Assembly: GCF_000372865.1 (NCBI RefSeq)
Contig: NZ_KB889965.1
Span: forward strand, 4,733,786 to 4,797,785
Direction: 5' to 3'
Length of the DNA: 64,000 bases
Source: Methylosarcina fibrata AML-C10
GTDB taxonomy: Bacteria > Pseudomonadota > Gammaproteobacteria > Methylococcales > Methylomonadaceae
Below, piece after piece: positions 18,640 through 27,747 of this stretch. The translations under genes were made by a program, and so were the position numbers. Under the pieces are notes generated by a model that worked only from the letters and a program-made list of their open reading frames with translations, did not search any database and was not told where the DNA came from. Positions within the stretch are counted from its first letter, which is position 1, and each line of letters starts with the position of its first letter.

Positions 18640-19281
18640 ATGGAAGCGAGTTTTTGGCATCAAAAATGGGCCATGGGCGACATTGGTTTTCATGACGGCC
18701 GGGCAAACGCGTTATTGGTAGAACATTTCGGAAAATTAAATCCGGTCCGCAGCAGCCGCATATTCCTGCCGCTGTGCGGAAAGACGCGCGACATTGCTTG
18801 GCTCCTTGCCAGCGGTTATCGGGTCGTCGGCGCGGAACTGAGCGAGCTTGCCGTTAGCGAATTGTTTAAAGAGCTTGGCCTGGAGCCGGAAATCGTCGCC
18901 GCTGGGGCGATGGCTCACTACAGAGCTAAAGACATCGATCTGTTCGTCGGCGATGTATTTGATCTGTCTGCCCAATACCTTGGGCCTATAAACGCGATTT
19001 ATGATCGCGCGGCGTTAGTCGCTTTGCCTGCCGACCTCAGGAGGAAATATGCCGCACACCTCGTCAACTTGACCGAGGCCGCGCCGCAGTTGCTGATTAC
19101 TTATGAATACAGCCAGCCGCTGATGCAAGGCCCGCCGTTTTCAGTCAGTGAAGACGAGCTTGAGCAACTTTATGGCGCCGTCTATCAATTGAAATTAATA
19201 GAACGCAAGGACGTCGAGGGAGGGTTGAAAGGGAAAATTACGTCGACGGAGGCCGCATGGCTGTTGCAAAAAAGCTACTGA
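18640..19281 (+). CDS. tpm: Thiopurine S-methyltransferase family protein
   Basis: Bacterial TPMTs are cytosolic SAM-dependent methyltransferases that methylate thiopurines and, in Pseudomonas and others, selenium and tellurium oxyanions to volatile products. The 213 residues start with the family N-terminus FWHQKWAMGDIGFH. The SAM site is around RIFLPLCGKTRDIAWLLASG and VVGAELSELAV. FVGDVFDL and IYDRAALVALP follow in the usual order. A GGAGGG ribosome site precedes the ATG. The MerR-type promoter upstream suggests induction by a toxic compound. The substrate is not known. Confidence 0.92.
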   Translation: MEASFWHQKWAMGDIGFHDGRANALLVEHFGKLNPVRSSRIFLPLCGKTRDIAWLLASGYRVVGAELSELAVSELFKELGLEPEIVAAGAMAHYRAKDIDLFVGDVFDLSAQYLGPINAIYDRAALVALPADLRRKYAAHLVNLTEAAPQLLITYEYSQPLMQGPPFSVSEDELEQLYGAVYQLKLIERKDVEGGLKGKITSTEAAWLLQKSY

Positions 19282-19349
19282 ACAAGCGCCATAGCGAGGC
19301 TCTTCGTTGAAGCCACTAGGGCATTTTTAAATGACTTTTACAGGATGGA

Positions 19350-20165
19350 ATGATTATGCCGAATATCGAATCGCTGGAGTTGTATATAGTACTGGGCGCT
19401 TTTGTCGGCTTTATGGCAGGCTTGTTGGGTGTTGGTGGTGGAGGCTTGCTGGTCCCTTTACTGGCATCCATTTTCACTGCTCAGGGCATGAGTGCGGGAC
19501 ATGTTGTTCATCTGGCGTTAGGCACTTCGTTAACGAGCATGATCGTTTCTTCAACCGCCAGCATTCGCGCACACTCGGCTCGAGGTGCCGTCGAATGGCG
19601 AATCGTCGGCAACATGGTCCCCGGAATTATTGTGGGCGCGTTTCTGGCTTCACAGGCCGCTGCGAAGCTTGATTCGGGTTCCATAAGCTGGTTTTTTGCA
19701 CTGTTCATGGCGTTGGTAGCGACACGAATGTTTTTCGATTGGCAGCCGCAGCCCTGCCTGAAACCGATGACTGTGCGCGAATTAATTGGGGTTGGTCTCG
19801 GCATCGGTTCGGTGTCGGCACTTGCCGCGGTCGGTGGCGGTTTTCTTACCGTTGCCTATCTCGGCTACAAGAATATGGACATGAAAAGAGCCGTAGGCAC
19901 GTCCGCCGCAATGGGTCTGCCCATTGCCGTCGCCGGCACGGTTGGCTATCTGATTGGCGGCTGGTCTGAAACATCGGGAGAGCCGCATACGCTTGGCTTT
20001 ATCCATGTCCCGGCCTTTTTGGCCATATCGATAGTCAGCTTCGTTGCCGCTCCTCTCGGTGCACGCTGCTCCCAGAGTCTGCCGGAAATCGTTTTGAAAA
20101 GAATATTTGCCGTTATCTCGCTGGTGCTGAGCATCAAGATGCTGCTCTCGTTTGCTCGGCTCTGA
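19350..20165 (+). CDS. TauE/SafE-family sulfite/anion exporter
   Basis: Integral membrane protein of 271 residues with about eight hydrophobic helices. The family hallmarks are visible: FMAGLLGVGGGGLLVPLL in the first repeat and ALAAVGGGFLTVAYL in the second, each a glycine-rich re-entrant turn. The family moves organosulfonates, sulfite or sulfoacetate, often outward. It is 68 bp downstream of tpm on the same strand and could be co-transcribed with it. ATG 19356 is an alternative start. The substrate cannot be assigned. Confidence 0.88.
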   Translation: MIMPNIESLELYIVLGAFVGFMAGLLGVGGGGLLVPLLASIFTAQGMSAGHVVHLALGTSLTSMIVSSTASIRAHSARGAVEWRIVGNMVPGIIVGAFLASQAAAKLDSGSISWFFALFMALVATRMFFDWQPQPCLKPMTVRELIGVGLGIGSVSALAAVGGGFLTVAYLGYKNMDMKRAVGTSAAMGLPIAVAGTVGYLIGGWSETSGEPHTLGFIHVPAFLAISIVSFVAAPLGARCSQSLPEIVLKRIFAVISLVLSIKMLLSFARL

Positions 20166-20233
20166 CCCAATGGCTGGGTAGGAACAATACGCTCGGGAAC
20201 AATAGCAGGAATAAGAGGGTCAGGTTTTGCAAC

Positions 20234-20407
20234 ATGGCAAAATTCATTGGATCGCCTTGGGTCCGGGGAAAACTTAAAAATCAGATTTTTCTTGGCAATA
20301 AAGAGTGTGTACAGCAATTGCAAAGTCAAATTCAGGCCAAACCGGGCGAATTGCAAGACATTCTTCAACAATGCATGATCAATACTGGCGATACAAAAAG
20401 TGGATAA
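20234..20407 (+). pseudogene. Remnant of a REP-associated (RAYT/Y1) transposase, C-terminal end only
   Basis: A 57-residue open frame contains LKNQIFLGNKECVQQLQSQI, which resembles the C-terminal tail of REP-associated tyrosine transposases (compare their GQxFLGxxxFVExxQ pattern). None of the catalytic HUH or Tyr motifs is present. The DNA just before it (gggtcaggttttgcaaca, from about 20217) resembles the short repeat that flanks such genes. The 294-bp gap between tauE and the MFS gene holds nothing else. The assignment is from memory of family sequences and needs a search. Confidence 0.45.
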
Positions 20408-20459
20408 CGACAATTGATGCCCAGGAAAAGTCCCGGACTTTTTTACACACTCGGGAAAA

Positions 20460-22103
20460 TTAATTTTGCCGAGGTATTTGTCTTTTAAGGCTTCGCTTGT
20501 TTTTCTTCGCGTAACCGGACGCCACATAATGGCTGATTTTCTTGTTTTCTCCGGGAACCAGGCAAGCGCCGATGCGCTCCTGCAGGGCACGGTCGCTGAC
20601 GGAAACGCGCTCATGCTGACGCAGGTGCTCAAGCCAGGATTCCACCATGAAGCATTCGATGTAGTGGTCGGCTTTGGCCGTATCCTGGAAAAGTTCCCAA
20701 AAGTACGCGCCGTCGCGTTTGCGGATTTTTTTTAATTGTTGTAATCCGTCATGAAATTCCCGGAGTTTGTCATTTGCAACCGTATATTCGATCGTCACCA
20801 GCACGGGGCCTTTGTCGTGTTCCGGAGCCTGATCGACCATCGGTAGCGGCCAGTGCATGGAAGGGCTGAAATCGACGTTGTCATACCCGCCGATGCGGTA
20901 TCGCCAGGTGAGGAAAATGCCAGCGATCAAGCCGGCGGCAGCGATTAGAAAACTTGTTTCAATGCCGTAACGCTTGGCCAGATAGCCCCACAGCAAACTG
21001 CCGCCCGCCATGCCGCCCATGAATACCATCATGAACACGGATAAGCCGCGCGCTCTCACCCAATCCGGCAGGCTGCCCTGAGCCGCCACTTGCAGGGACG
21101 ACATCACGCAGATCCAGGCCGCGCCCGCCAGCAGCATGGCCGCCAGCAAGACGTAAAGATTGTCCTGGGTGGCGAGAACGGCCGAAGCGCCGCCGTAAGC
21201 CAGAGTTGCCAGACGCACCAAATTGTCGGAACGGATGCGCTGCCGGATACGCGGCAGCACGACGGCAATCGTGACCGCACCCAAGCCGATGCAAGCCGTC
21301 AACAGGCCGTAGACGGAAGAGCCGGCGTGCAAGCGCTGATTAACCAGAATCGGCAAAAGCGCCCACAAGGCGGCGGCGAATGGAAAGAAGCCGATGCCCC
21401 GGAGCAGGATGGCAGGCAACAGACTGGAATGACGCGCATAGCGCAAGCCCGACCGCATCGCGCCCAGACAGCGTTCGGCGGGCAAACCGCTTTCGTTCGG
21501 GGTTCTTTTCCAGCAGGCGATGACGGCAATGACTCCCAGAAAGGAGACGGAATTGGCCAGGAACACGCTGGGCGCGCCGTAGAGGGTGATCAAATAACCG
21601 GCCACCGCAGGCCCGATCGCACGGGAAATATTGACGCCCAGGCCGTTCAAGGTGATGGCGGCATGCAGCTCTTCTTTGCCGACCAGTTCCGGCGTCACGG
21701 CCGACCAGGCCGGCATGCTCATTGCCGTGCCGCAGCCCAGCAAGAAAGTGAACAACACCAAAACCCAGCCCGTCGTCAACCCGGACAGGGTACAGAACAA
21801 TAAACCCGAGGCGCTGGCAAACATCCAGAGTTGCGTTGCCAGCAAATAACGGCGGCGGTCCACAATATCGGCCAACGCGCCCGCCGGGATCGCCAGGAGC
21901 ATGATCGGCAGCGAGGTGGCGGTCTGGACCAAAGCGACCATCACGGGGGAAGCCGTGATCGAAGTCATCAGCCAGGCCGCCCCCACGTCGTTCATCCAGG
22001 TACCGATATTCGAAACCAGTGTCGCCAGCCAGACGGCCAGAAACAACTTATTGGTCAGCGGTTGCCAGATCGATGGGTGCGGGTGTGTTTGACTTTGCGG
22101 CAC
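20460..22103 (-). CDS. MFS exporter (MFS_3, EntS-like) with C-terminal antibiotic-monooxygenase-like domain
   Basis: The 547-residue protein has about 12 transmembrane helices within residues 20-410, with MFS motif PAGALADIVDRRRYL between helices 2 and 3. It resembles the enterobactin exporter EntS and its PF05977 relatives. After the last helix, a soluble region of about 120 residues (around 425-545) has the layout of an ABM/ferredoxin-like fold: VTIEYTVANDKLREFHDGLQ, then WELFQDTAKADHYIECFMVE. It is the last gene of the minus-strand operon and lies 23 bp after the alginate-export porin gene. The substrate is unknown; export of a xenobiotic is a reasonable guess. Confidence 0.85.
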   Translation of the reverse strand: MPQSQTHPHPSIWQPLTNKLFLAVWLATLVSNIGTWMNDVGAAWLMTSITASPVMVALVQTATSLPIMLLAIPAGALADIVDRRRYLLATQLWMFASASGLLFCTLSGLTTGWVLVLFTFLLGCGTAMSMPAWSAVTPELVGKEELHAAITLNGLGVNISRAIGPAVAGYLITLYGAPSVFLANSVSFLGVIAVIACWKRTPNESGLPAERCLGAMRSGLRYARHSSLLPAILLRGIGFFPFAAALWALLPILVNQRLHAGSSVYGLLTACIGLGAVTIAVVLPRIRQRIRSDNLVRLATLAYGGASAVLATQDNLYVLLAAMLLAGAAWICVMSSLQVAAQGSLPDWVRARGLSVFMMVFMGGMAGGSLLWGYLAKRYGIETSFLIAAAGLIAGIFLTWRYRIGGYDNVDFSPSMHWPLPMVDQAPEHDKGPVLVTIEYTVANDKLREFHDGLQQLKKIRKRDGAYFWELFQDTAKADHYIECFMVESWLEHLRQHERVSVSDRALQERIGACLVPGENKKISHYVASGYAKKNKRSLKRQIPRQN

Positions 22104-22126
22104 CGGAGTCTTTTCCTCATCAGGGA

Positions 22127-23530
22127 TTAAAATCGATAACTGGCCATCAGCATCAGAAAATCGACGTCCTCGGCTTTGACGGAACGCAGCGAGCCGCCCG
22201 TAAACAAATGGACGTAAGCGAAATTCAACTGAATGTTGCGGTTGACCTGCCAGCCCGCATCCAACGTCAGCTCGCTGCCGATAGAGCGTTCACGGCTTTG
22301 TTCCGTGCCCTCCAGCGGCTGGAACGGGTTGACGTAAAACGCATCGTGGACACTGTAACGCCAGAGAAAATCCCAGCCCAGGCTCAATTCCACGCCTTCC
22401 GCGATTTCGAAATCGACATAGGGATAAATATTCATTAAATTCGCCGGCACGACCAACGCGTTTTCGGAAAAATAGGCCAATTTGGGAAACAAGGGATTGA
22501 AGGTTTTCAGGGTACGGTCATGAGGATTGTCGTCGCCGCTGATGATGTCCATTTTCAATCCCAGCCGCGGTTTGAGAGCCACATGCGCCCAGCGGTAACC
22601 CGTATCCGACGCCGCGGTCCATGCCGAAATCGCATCCTTGCCGAAACGGCCGAATTGGTAGGCGAATTCGAAATTGTAATCCCAGCTTCCGGACCTCTGC
22701 CATAACCGGGTGCCGAGGGTATGCCGATGCTCGTCGGCAATGCCTTGTGTGTAATCCGCACCGGACCGGTCCAGGCCGAGGTAGTAAAAATCCATGTTGG
22801 GGGCATACCGGGCCGCCGGCCGGTTGAATACGGAATAAAGGCCCCAGAAGCGCTGGCCGTCGTCGTCCCGGTCGTCCAATACGCCTCGCCTTAATTCCAG
22901 CGGCACGGCATAAAAGGCGTCCACCGTAAAACCGCCGCCCTTGAAACCGGCGCGCACCGCATCGAAACTGCGGCGAATGTTCGGATTATTGCGGACGGAA
23001 ACCAGCCGCTCGGAACCGAAACTCATTTCCTGCCTGCCGCCGCGGATCGTCAGCGTATGGCTTCCCAAAGGCCATTGCACTTCCGCGAAACCTTGCGGCA
23101 GGTCGAAATGGTCTTCTTCGACCGGGGATTTTTCGTTGGCCTTGCCGAACACATAATGGCTGCCGAACTGGACAAAGGTACGAAAGTGCTTGCCCAGATG
23201 CAAATCGCCGTGCAGCAAAACTCGGTGAAGGAGATAATCGTCGTCTTTGAATTCCGCCAGGCCGAACTCATAACCGTGAAGGTTCTGGTAACGTTCCCGC
23301 AACTCGCCGCCCAGGCTTAAATAGGCGTCCGGAAGAAACGGCAGGGCGATGTATTTGACGTCGTCTCCCAAACCGTGCCGCTTTTTGGGATCTTTCATCG
23401 CCCGATAATTTTCTTCGTAGCGAAGGGTTTTAAAGGCGGGCGGCGCAGGTTCGGTGCCGGACTCCCCATAAGCAGGAAAGCCCATCGTCAGACTCGGCAG
23501 GAGCAGCAAACTCCGATAAGCCATGGGCAT
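22127..23530 (-). CDS. Alginate-export-family outer-membrane beta-barrel protein
   Basis: The 467-residue protein has a signal peptide (about 1-22, LLLLPSLTMGFPAYGESG) and an alginate_export (AlgE-like) barrel. The strands alternate polar and aromatic residues, for example AYLSLGGELRERYQNLHGYE, LTIRGGRQEMSFGSERLV and the terminal strand DVDFLMLMASYRF, which ends in Phe as outer-membrane barrels do. No alginate synthesis gene is nearby. In this operon it more likely serves as an outer-membrane channel for small molecules handled by the hydrolases and pump. It starts 10 bp after the amidohydrolase stop. Confidence 0.87.
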   Translation of the reverse strand: MPMAYRSLLLLPSLTMGFPAYGESGTEPAPPAFKTLRYEENYRAMKDPKKRHGLGDDVKYIALPFLPDAYLSLGGELRERYQNLHGYEFGLAEFKDDDYLLHRVLLHGDLHLGKHFRTFVQFGSHYVFGKANEKSPVEEDHFDLPQGFAEVQWPLGSHTLTIRGGRQEMSFGSERLVSVRNNPNIRRSFDAVRAGFKGGGFTVDAFYAVPLELRRGVLDDRDDDGQRFWGLYSVFNRPAARYAPNMDFYYLGLDRSGADYTQGIADEHRHTLGTRLWQRSGSWDYNFEFAYQFGRFGKDAISAWTAASDTGYRWAHVALKPRLGLKMDIISGDDNPHDRTLKTFNPLFPKLAYFSENALVVPANLMNIYPYVDFEIAEGVELSLGWDFLWRYSVHDAFYVNPFQPLEGTEQSRERSIGSELTLDAGWQVNRNIQLNFAYVHLFTGGSLRSVKAEDVDFLMLMASYRF

Positions 23531-23539
23531 CGAAAAAAC

Positions 23540-25405
23540 TCACGCCCAACAACTGCAGCCCAAAACGCCCCAGAAACTTTTCAAATCGGCCGCCGGAACA
23601 GGGCTTTGAAAAGCCCGGGCATGGGCATGGCCGTGGATGCCGCAAGCCGTGCCGCAGGCGCAGGCCCGTGCCAGGGCGTTGGGATGCGCCTGCCGTGCGG
23701 CCATATGATAGCCGCCGTATCGGATCACCGGCGACCAGGACGGGGAAATCGGTAGCGCGGGCGGGTCGAATTCCTTGAATTCCCGGTCGCCGTAGACGAT
23801 CTCGCCGCCCACGACGGTCATCACGGCATTCAGGTTTTTCAGATCGTCGTCCGCGATCGTCATCATGTCTTCGGGCAACACGGCAAAGTCGGCATACTGC
23901 CCGGCGACGATCGCGCCTTTCTTGCCGTGTTCCGTGGAAAACCACGCCGAGCCCTCGGTGTACAACCTCAACGCCTCTTCGCGCGACAGGCGATGGGCGG
24001 GCGGATAAAGGGTCAGTCCGCCCACGGTCTTGCCCGTCGCCAGCCAATAAATGCCGATCCAGGGGTTATAGCTGGCGACGCGCGTGGCATCCGTCCCCAT
24101 GCCGACGGGAATCCCGGTGGCCAGCATCCGTTGAATCGGCGGCGTGGCTTCGGCCGCCTTGTCGCCGTAACGCGCGACGAAATCCTCGCCCTGGTAAGCC
24201 ATGCGGTGCTGGATGGCAATGCCGCCGCCCAACGCCTTGATACGGTCCAGGTTGCGCTGGGTGACGGTTTCGGCATGGTCGATGAACCAGTTTAAGCCAT
24301 TCAGGGGAAACTCGGCATTGACCCGCTCGAACACGTCCAGAAAGCGGGAAATCGATTCGTCATAAGTGCCGTGAATGCGGAACGGCCAACGGTTTTCCGC
24401 CAGATGCCGTACGACGCGGTAAAGCTCGTCTTCCAGGCTGGCCGCCAGATCGGGCCTCGGCTCCTTGAAATCCTCGAAATCGGCGGCGGAAAACACCAGC
24501 ATTTCGCCTGCGCCGTTGTGGCGGTACATGGGGGAGCCTTGGCCGGGCTTGAGCTGCTGGGTCCAGGCCTGGAAATCCTCCAGTTCCTTGCCCGGCCGTT
24601 GGGTGAACAGGTTGTAGGCGATGCGGATCGTCAACTGCTTGTCTCGGGCAAGTTGCTCGATCACCCGATAGTCTTCGGGATAATTCTGGAAACCGCCGCC
24701 CGCGTCGATCGCTGAGGTTACGCCCAGCCGGTTCAGTTCGCGCATAAAGTGCCGGCTGGAAATCAGTTGATCTTCCGGCGCCAGTTTCGGCCCCTTGGCC
24801 AGGGCGGCGTACAGAATCATCGCATTCGGACGCGCAATCAGCAAACCGGTCGGCTGGCCGCTTCCATCCCGTTGAATTTCGCCGCCCGGCGGATCGGGGG
24901 TGTTTTTATCGTAGCCGCATGCCCGCAATGCGGCGCGGTTCAGCAGGGCGCGGTCGTATAAGTGCAAGATAAACACGGGCGTATCCGGCGCGATCGCATT
25001 GATTTCTTCCAGCGTGGGCAGGCGCTTTTCCGCGAACTGGTGTTCGGTAAAGCCGCCGACCACGCGCACCCATTGCGGCGGCGGCGTGATCGCCACTTGC
25101 TGCTTCAGCATTGTCAGAGCGGTTGCGACGTCCGGCACGCCGTCCCAGCGCAGTTCCATCAAATAACTCAAGCCGCCTCTAATGAGGTGCAGATGGCTGT
25201 CGATAAAACCCGGTATGACGCGCTTGCCTTTGAGGTCAACGACCGGAGTGGACGCGGTGGCCAGTTTCATGACCGCAGCCTCGTCGCCGACGCGGAGGAA
25301 CACGCCGTCCTTGACGGCGACGGCGTGGGCTTCGGGGTTTTTGCGGTCCAGCGTGGTAAAACGGCCGTTTCTGAAAATCGTGTCCGGCGTAGGGGCGGTA
25401 TTCAT
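23540..25405 (-). CDS. YtcJ-like metal-dependent amidohydrolase with a Cys/His-rich tail
   Basis: Amidohydrolase superfamily member (amidohydro_3) of 621 residues. Metal-ligand motifs are visible: GFIDSHLHLIRGG near the N-terminus, FIDHAETVT in the middle and GMGTDATRV toward the end. The last 55 residues depart from the usual family end and contain the run ACACGTACGIHGHAHA and VLGCSCWA, which could bind a metal. I start it at ATG 25405, which follows a GGAGGG site; an upstream in-frame ATG at 25420 precedes that site. The substrate (amide, ester or imide) is not predictable. It sits between the YcaC-like hydrolase and the porin gene in the same operon. Confidence 0.88.
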   Translation of the reverse strand: MNTAPTPDTIFRNGRFTTLDRKNPEAHAVAVKDGVFLRVGDEAAVMKLATASTPVVDLKGKRVIPGFIDSHLHLIRGGLSYLMELRWDGVPDVATALTMLKQQVAITPPPQWVRVVGGFTEHQFAEKRLPTLEEINAIAPDTPVFILHLYDRALLNRAALRACGYDKNTPDPPGGEIQRDGSGQPTGLLIARPNAMILYAALAKGPKLAPEDQLISSRHFMRELNRLGVTSAIDAGGGFQNYPEDYRVIEQLARDKQLTIRIAYNLFTQRPGKELEDFQAWTQQLKPGQGSPMYRHNGAGEMLVFSAADFEDFKEPRPDLAASLEDELYRVVRHLAENRWPFRIHGTYDESISRFLDVFERVNAEFPLNGLNWFIDHAETVTQRNLDRIKALGGGIAIQHRMAYQGEDFVARYGDKAAEATPPIQRMLATGIPVGMGTDATRVASYNPWIGIYWLATGKTVGGLTLYPPAHRLSREEALRLYTEGSAWFSTEHGKKGAIVAGQYADFAVLPEDMMTIADDDLKNLNAVMTVVGGEIVYGDREFKEFDPPALPISPSWSPVIRYGGYHMAARQAHPNALARACACGTACGIHGHAHARAFQSPVPAADLKSFWGVLGCSCWA

Positions 25406-25440
25406 CGTAAGACCCTCCAATCGGTTTTAAGTAGCTTGCG

Positions 25441-26073
25441 CTATTTTTTCATCGCTTCCTGCAATTTGAAATAACTGGTCATCAGGTTGCGGTAATTAGG
25501 CAGGTGATTCGACAGCAAAGTCGCCAGTCCTTCCATGTCGTTGCGCCAGTCCCGCTGCAATTCGCAGGCGACCGCAAACCAGTTGACCAGTTGCGCGCCG
25601 GCCTGCGACATGCGGTCCCACGCACTCTGCCGGGTGGTCAAATTGAACGTGCCGGACGCATCGGTGACGACAAAGACCTCATAACCTTCTTCCAAAGCCG
25701 ACAAGGTAGGGAACGTCACGCACACGTCGGTCACGACCCCGGCGATGATCAGTTGCCTGCGTCCGGTCGCTTTGACTGCTTTCACAAAATCTTCATTGTC
25801 CCAGGCGTTGATCTGTCCGGGACGGCGGATGAAAGGCGCATCGGGGAAGCGTTCGAGAATTTCCGGAACGATCGGCCCGTTGGGGCCTTCGTCGAAGCTG
25901 GTCGTCAATATCGTCGGCAACTGAAAGAATTTGCCGATGTCGGCCAGCGCGATCACGTTGTTTTTGAAGTCGTCGGGGCTGAAATCCTGCACCAGTGAAA
26001 TCAGCCCGGACTGGTGGTCGACCAACAGCAAGGCGGCATCGTCTTTGTTCAGTTTTTTGTATTTCGCATTCAT
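25441..26073 (-). CDS. ycaC: YcaC-like isochorismatase-family hydrolase
   Basis: Cysteine hydrolase of 210 residues that matches E. coli YcaC closely along its length. The nucleophile is Cys118 in AGVVTDVCVTFP and the acid is Asp19 in LLLVDHQSGL. The stretches LPTILTTSFDEGPNGP, RPGQINAWDNEDFVKAVKAT and SAWDRMSQAGAQL are nearly identical to YcaC. The true substrate of YcaC is unknown. Upstream of its start is a 142-bp gap before pirin, so a secondary promoter is possible. Confidence 0.93.
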   Translation of the reverse strand: MNAKYKKLNKDDAALLLVDHQSGLISLVQDFSPDDFKNNVIALADIGKFFQLPTILTTSFDEGPNGPIVPEILERFPDAPFIRRPGQINAWDNEDFVKAVKATGRRQLIIAGVVTDVCVTFPTLSALEEGYEVFVVTDASGTFNLTTRQSAWDRMSQAGAQLVNWFAVACELQRDWRNDMEGLATLLSNHLPNYRNLMTSYFKLQEAMKK

Positions 26074-26215
26074 GGTGATCTCCGTAATAATTATTTAATA
26101 AGCCACACGGATGCCTAAAAGTGCGAGTCGTGTGGGTGATTGAAAGTTCATGGCTTGACCCATGCTATCGAACGGGTCAAGTCATTCTACGCGCGTTCGG
26201 TATCGGAACAATCAT

Positions 26216-27073
26216 TCATACCAATTGCCCCTCCCGATAATCCGCAAGCGCCTGTTCGATCTCATCGCGCGTGTTCATCACGAAGGGACCGTACTGAACG
26301 ACCGGCTCGCGCAAGGGCTTGGCCGAAAGCACCAGAAAAGAGGCACCTTCCTTCCCGGCATGAACCTCTATATGATCCCCACCGGAAAGTACGCCGACGG
26401 CATGGAGTGCCAAGGGCTGCCTTTGGGCAGTCGGGCCGATTTCGGCCGAGCTTTCGTAAAGATATACGAAGGCGTTGTGCCCTTCTGCAACCGGGTGGAC
26501 GAAATGGCCGTCCGCCGGAAGATGGACGTCCAGGAACAAAGGCTCGGTACTGAGTCCCTGGACGGGTCCGGCGACAACCCGGCCTGCCACTTGTGCGCTG
26601 CCGGCAATGACTTTTACCCGGCTTCCGTCCTTAAGGTCGAGCAGGGGAATGTCCTCCGGCTGAATGTCCCGGTACGCGGCGGGCTTCATTTTTTCCCGTG
26701 CCGGCAAATTCACCCACAGTTGGAAACCGCGCATGCGGCCGCTTTCCTGCTGCGGCATTTCGGAATGGATGATGCCGCGGCCGGCGGTCATCCATTGCAC
26801 CGAACCGGGTTTCAAATCGCCGCGGTTGCCCAAGTGATCCCGATGCAGCATGTGGCCGTCGAGCATGTAGGTCACCGTCTCGAAACCCCGGTGCGGGTGG
26901 TCGGGAAAGCCGGCAATATAATCGTCGGCGTTGGTCGACGAAAATTCGTCCAGCATCAGGAAGGGATCGAGGCGCGCCGCCTGGGATTGGCCCAGGCTAC
27001 GCAGCAGCTTGACGCCGCCGCCGTCGGTGGCAGGCAAAGCCTTGATGATTTGTTTCAATGTACGCGTGGTCAT
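26216..27073 (-). CDS. Pirin family protein
   Basis: Bicupin of 285 residues. The metal ligands of pirins are visible in FPDHPHRGFETVTYML (two His) and in GRGIIHSEMPQ (His and Glu). Some bacterial pirins act as quercetin 2,3-dioxygenases and others bind partner enzymes. I start it at ATG 27073, preceded by GAGGAG, not at the far upstream in-frame ATG at 27205, which runs through the end of azoR. The start lies 10 bp after the azoR stop, so the genes are coupled. Pirin next to azoreductase is a common redox-stress pairing. Confidence 0.93.
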   Translation of the reverse strand: MTTRTLKQIIKALPATDGGGVKLLRSLGQSQAARLDPFLMLDEFSSTNADDYIAGFPDHPHRGFETVTYMLDGHMLHRDHLGNRGDLKPGSVQWMTAGRGIIHSEMPQQESGRMRGFQLWVNLPAREKMKPAAYRDIQPEDIPLLDLKDGSRVKVIAGSAQVAGRVVAGPVQGLSTEPLFLDVHLPADGHFVHPVAEGHNAFVYLYESSAEIGPTAQRQPLALHAVGVLSGGDHIEVHAGKEGASFLVLSAKPLREPVVQYGPFVMNTRDEIEQALADYREGQLV

Positions 27074-27083
27074 ATCGTGCTCC

Positions 27084-27710
27084 TCACATTGCTGTAGCGA
27101 CATCATCGGAAGCTGCCAGAGAGGCGAGCTGCTGTTTGGCTTCGGCCAATGCCGATTCCTTGCTGGCTTCGCCCATGTTGAGTCCTTCGGCATACACGAA
27201 CCCAACGTCGGTGATGCCTAGAAAGCCCAGAAAGTTCCGTACATAACCGGTTTGGCCGTCAAGCGGCGTGCCAGCGTACAGCCCGCCCCGAGCGGCGAAA
27301 ATATACGCCTTCTTGCCGGTCAGCAGCCCTTCGGGGCCGTTCGCCGTGTAACGAAACGTCACGCCGGCCCGGGCGATTTGATCGAAGTAGGCCTTGAGTG
27401 TCGACGGAATGCTGAAGTTGTACATCGGCAGGCCGATCACCAGGATCTCGGCTTGTTTGATTTCATTGATCAGGGCGTCCGACTCGGCCACCAAAGTCCG
27501 TTGTTCCGGCGTCCGCGCTTCGGGCGCTGAAAAAAAAGCGGTTACCCGCTGCGCGTCCAGGTGCGGCAGGGGTGCCTGCGCCAGATCGCGAAGAATCACT
27601 TGGGCATTCGGATGATGACTGCGCCAGGCGGCGACGAATTGGTCGGCCAGTTGGCTGGACTGGCCGCCGGAAGAGAAAATGCTGGAGTTGATTTGGAGCA
27701 GGGTTTTCAT
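27084..27710 (-). CDS. azoR: FMN-dependent NADH-azoreductase/quinone reductase
   Basis: Flavodoxin-fold enzyme of 208 residues. AzoR-type enzymes use NAD(P)H to reduce quinones and azo compounds by two electrons. Flavin-binding segments are visible as INSSIFSSGGQSSQLA, IGLPMYNFSIPSTLKAYFDQ and IFAARGGLY. I start it at ATG 27710, six bases after a GGAGGA site; the in-frame ATG at 27800 would run through the promoter. It is the first gene of the minus-strand operon (azoR, pirin, ycaC, amidohydrolase, porin, MFS) and is divergent from a LysR stump. Confidence 0.93.
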   Translation of the reverse strand: MKTLLQINSSIFSSGGQSSQLADQFVAAWRSHHPNAQVILRDLAQAPLPHLDAQRVTAFFSAPEARTPEQRTLVAESDALINEIKQAEILVIGLPMYNFSIPSTLKAYFDQIARAGVTFRYTANGPEGLLTGKKAYIFAARGGLYAGTPLDGQTGYVRNFLGFLGITDVGFVYAEGLNMGEASKESALAEAKQQLASLAASDDVATAM

Positions 27711-27747
27711 GGATGTTCCTCCGTTGCTGAATGTGGCTCCATTAAAC

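Noticed and set aside
21090-21803. Plus-strand open frame of 237 codons
   Set aside because: It is antisense to the MFS exporter and very Gln/Arg/Gly-rich, with no motif.
20460-23530. Alginate biosynthesis cluster
   Set aside because: Only the porin resembles alginate export; no polymerase, epimerase or acetylase genes are present.
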